A stretch of DNA of 64,000 nucleotides, from the NCBI GenBank assembly GCA_001600615.1, contig BCKK01000001.1:1899082-1963081 (forward strand), written 5' to 3'. The translations under genes and the position numbers were made by a program. The number at the start of each line of letters is the position of its first letter. Positions within the stretch are counted from its first letter, which is position 1. The stretch comes from Dioszegia crocea. Taxonomy: Eukaryota; Basidiomycota; Tremellomycetes; Tremellales; Bulleribasidiaceae. The notes beneath the pieces are model-generated. The model did no database searches. It was not told the origin of the DNA and saw nothing but the letters and a program-made list of their open reading frames with translations. Shown here piece by piece: positions 62,401-64,000 of the stretch.

Positions 62401-63126
62401 CTTTCCACCCCCGAACGCGCCTCCCTCACCTCGTCCAAATCCGCCAAAGACACCTCGACCACTACCGGGAGCGGCCGACATGTCCTTTCCGTTCGTGGGG
62501 GGAGGAATAGGACGACGAATGACGTGTCCATTCGCCTGCTCCCTGTCGTTCCTATCCACGCGATCCGGTCGGTCGTTGGTAGCCATTCGCTGTCGAGCGG
62601 GATTGGTAGGATGGACAGAAGTGGCGAGAAGCTAGAATAAATCAGCACATTGTCCCTTTGTAATGAACAAAAGACGGACCTTCTTCTCCACTTCACTCAA
62701 ATCCCTCATTCCGATAGGCTTTACCACCTCTTTACTGACTAGAACACCTCCATGCTCCATCAACTCCGCCAGCTCGATCGGGACTTCCTTGACTTTGACC
62801 TCATCCCATAGCCCAATGATGAAGTCACGCGAGTACCTGAACGGGCGCGTATTCCCATTCTGCTCTTGCGCTTGTGCTGCGTTATCGGCAGGGAAGCTAG
62901 GAGATTGAGGAGATTGCGCGTTTGTAATTTTGGAATAAGACATGGCGGGGTTGGAAGGAGCCGGGACGATGGAAGGAGAGGCACGACCCGGGTTTAGCGC
63001 TGGGAAAGGGTGCGAAGGGGTTGATTGGTGGGTCTGCCTGGTAGACTGAGGAGCGGCGTCGCCACTGTTGAGGGCGGCAGTAGTCTTCATGGGTTTGACC
63101 CATTGTGGGGCGAAATGCATAGACAT
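59437..63126 (-). CDS. GYF-domain protein (Smy2/Syh1, GIGYF-like)
   Basis: GYF proteins bind proline-rich PPG ligands and act in mRNA repression and vesicle traffic. The start MSMHFAPQWVKPMKTTAALN (63126). An early conserved stretch RPFRYSRDFIIGLWDEV resembles the eIF4E/4EHP-binding motif region (Y....L-hydrophobic) of GIGYF proteins, with Ile in place of Leu. A Gly/Arg-rich region follows, then a charged helix (ERQEKERLDKERLEREKIEE). The GYF domain spans an intron: VLWFYRDPAGDEQG joined to SFTGTQMHDWYSHAYFTDDL. The QG.F and WY....F core is present, but Ser replaces Pro in the usual GPF. Then Gln/Pro-rich low complexity (CAG-type run near 60890-60945), a coiled-coil-like EEERRKKAVQAAAMAKAVAA, and a C-terminal helical domain (DFLKWVKSALTGLKTPADDF). 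Stop at 59437. Confidence 0.88.
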
Positions 63127-63640
63127 CTGGGAATGTCAACTGGAGCGGCGGGGGGCGGGGATGAGGGGCCTAAGGGGGGCCCGGTTGATTTCACTCACTT
63201 TTGAATTGACTGATGAGTGTGTTCTTGGTGAGCTTATAAGAATATCTAGTGTGTGATTGATTGCAAGGTGAGGTGAGGTGAGCAAGAAGATATAGGGCGG
63301 AGAAGAGAGAAATTCGCAGAGGACAGAGCCAGGCGCGACGGAGCGTGACAGTCACACCCTACACCCGGTCATCGCCGCTTCAGCTCACCCAGCCAGCCAA
63401 GCGGCGTTTCGGCAATAACCCCGCCAGAGTAAAATGAGCGAGTGGCAATGTGGCACCCTGTCCGTGCGTTCTCCTCCTTTCCGGCGGAAAGAACTTTGGC
63501 TGAGCCTCAGCGATCTGAGCTGGGTGGAGGCCAGCACTTGGGTCAACTTTCATCTCACCGTAAGCAGTGACTCCATCTACAGATCATCCCAGGTCACAGT
63601 AGACTCTTCCTGAACGCACGAATACGAGTGAGAGACATGG
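63127..63640. other. Intergenic, upstream of the GYF gene
   Basis: About 510 bp holding the GYF-gene promoter. No gene or repeat is supported. Confidence 0.45.
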
Positions 63641-64000
63641 TTATCGGACGGAGATAAAGCAGGTGGCCACCAAGCCGTCATGTCCAGCAAAGTCATCGAT
63701 CCATTTCCTACACCTCCTCACCTCGTCCCTCATATCGAGAGACATATAGCCAGGCCATGCGCTTCCATGTTGTAAGTCTACCCTTACTCGATCATATGAC
63801 CCCAATGATGGCTCTGTTATATACCCGACGATACCTCCGCTCACACGCCAGCTCGGCATCGGATCCATCGGCACCCTAGTCTCCCACCATCTCCGCCACG
63901 CCACCCTCTCCCCCATCTCCCTCATATTCCGTCATGCAGCCCATATCCGGAATAAGAACGCCGATGATCCTGTTAAATCCCCATTCGGCCTCTCGGTCCA
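63641..64000 (-). CDS. Possible 3' end of a gene entering from the right edge
   Basis: An open frame (63641-63925) ends with MRDEVRRCRKWIDDFAGHDG then LVATCFISVR and looks protein-like, but has no homology I recognise. Just upstream a second frame (GVLIPDMGCMTEYEGDGG) is open to the window edge. They could be joined by splicing, but I could not find a convincing donor and acceptor pair. Treat as tentative. Confidence 0.25.

Overview
The window is nuclear DNA of a filamentous or yeast-like basidiomycete, most likely Tremellomycetes. It is gene-dense with both strands used. Nearly every gene is cut by several short introns (about 45-60 nt) with GTRNGT donors and a CTGAC/CTGAT branch point just before the acceptor. 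The gene content is fungal: Arg5,6, Kar3-type kinesin, Smy2/GIGYF-type GYF protein, glyoxal oxidase, OPT transporter. No bacterial operon, CRISPR array, tRNA or recognisable transposon was seen.

Layout. 1-773 (-): AP-2 sigma, running off the left edge. 1019-4165 (+): dipeptidyl aminopeptidase. 4312-7712 (-): Ccc2-type copper ATPase. 8094-10330 (-): unknown Ser-rich protein. 11427-20484 (+): three tandem genes of one unrecognised nuclear protein family (called A, B, C here). 20928-22292 (+): secreted lipase of the Candida antarctica lipase B type. 22587-25624 (-): ARG5,6. 25916-28703 (+): kinesin-14. 28941-29690 (-): mitochondrial ribosomal protein bL21m. 30092-32248 (+): ATP1. 32530-33254 and 33785-34419 (-): tandem pair of small coiled-coil proteins. 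35162-37716 (+): OPT transporter. 37862-40089 (-): glyoxal oxidase. 41416-42254 (-): lumazine synthase. 42483-44056 (+): ketol-acid reductoisomerase. 44623-47181 (-): unknown, probably chromatin-related. 47518-53194 (+): BRPF/Nto1-like PHD-bromo-PWWP protein. 53461-55241 (-): Vta1. 56081-59201 (+): Sfr1/Mei5-like recombination protein. 59437-63126 (-): GYF-domain protein. The right edge may hold the end of one more gene.

The most interesting region is 11.4-20.5 kb. Genes A, B and C have little sequence identity but share a module (W..LL..I start, WF..KRG centre, WE.W end) and the same three intron positions and phases inside it. In A and B a second, diverged copy of the module follows a low-complexity linker that carries a basic nuclear-localisation-like motif. 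This looks like a locally expanded nuclear, possibly DNA-binding, family that I cannot match to a named one. Other points of note are a second tandem pair with duplicated TATA promoters (32.5-34.5 kb), a near-identical 24-bp element upstream of two nuclear genes for mitochondrial proteins (ATP1/bL21m and ILV5), and several divergent promoters joining related functions.

Gene boundaries were assembled by hand from reading frames and splice signals. Most exon joins in the well-conserved genes are secure; those in the unknown genes are inferences.
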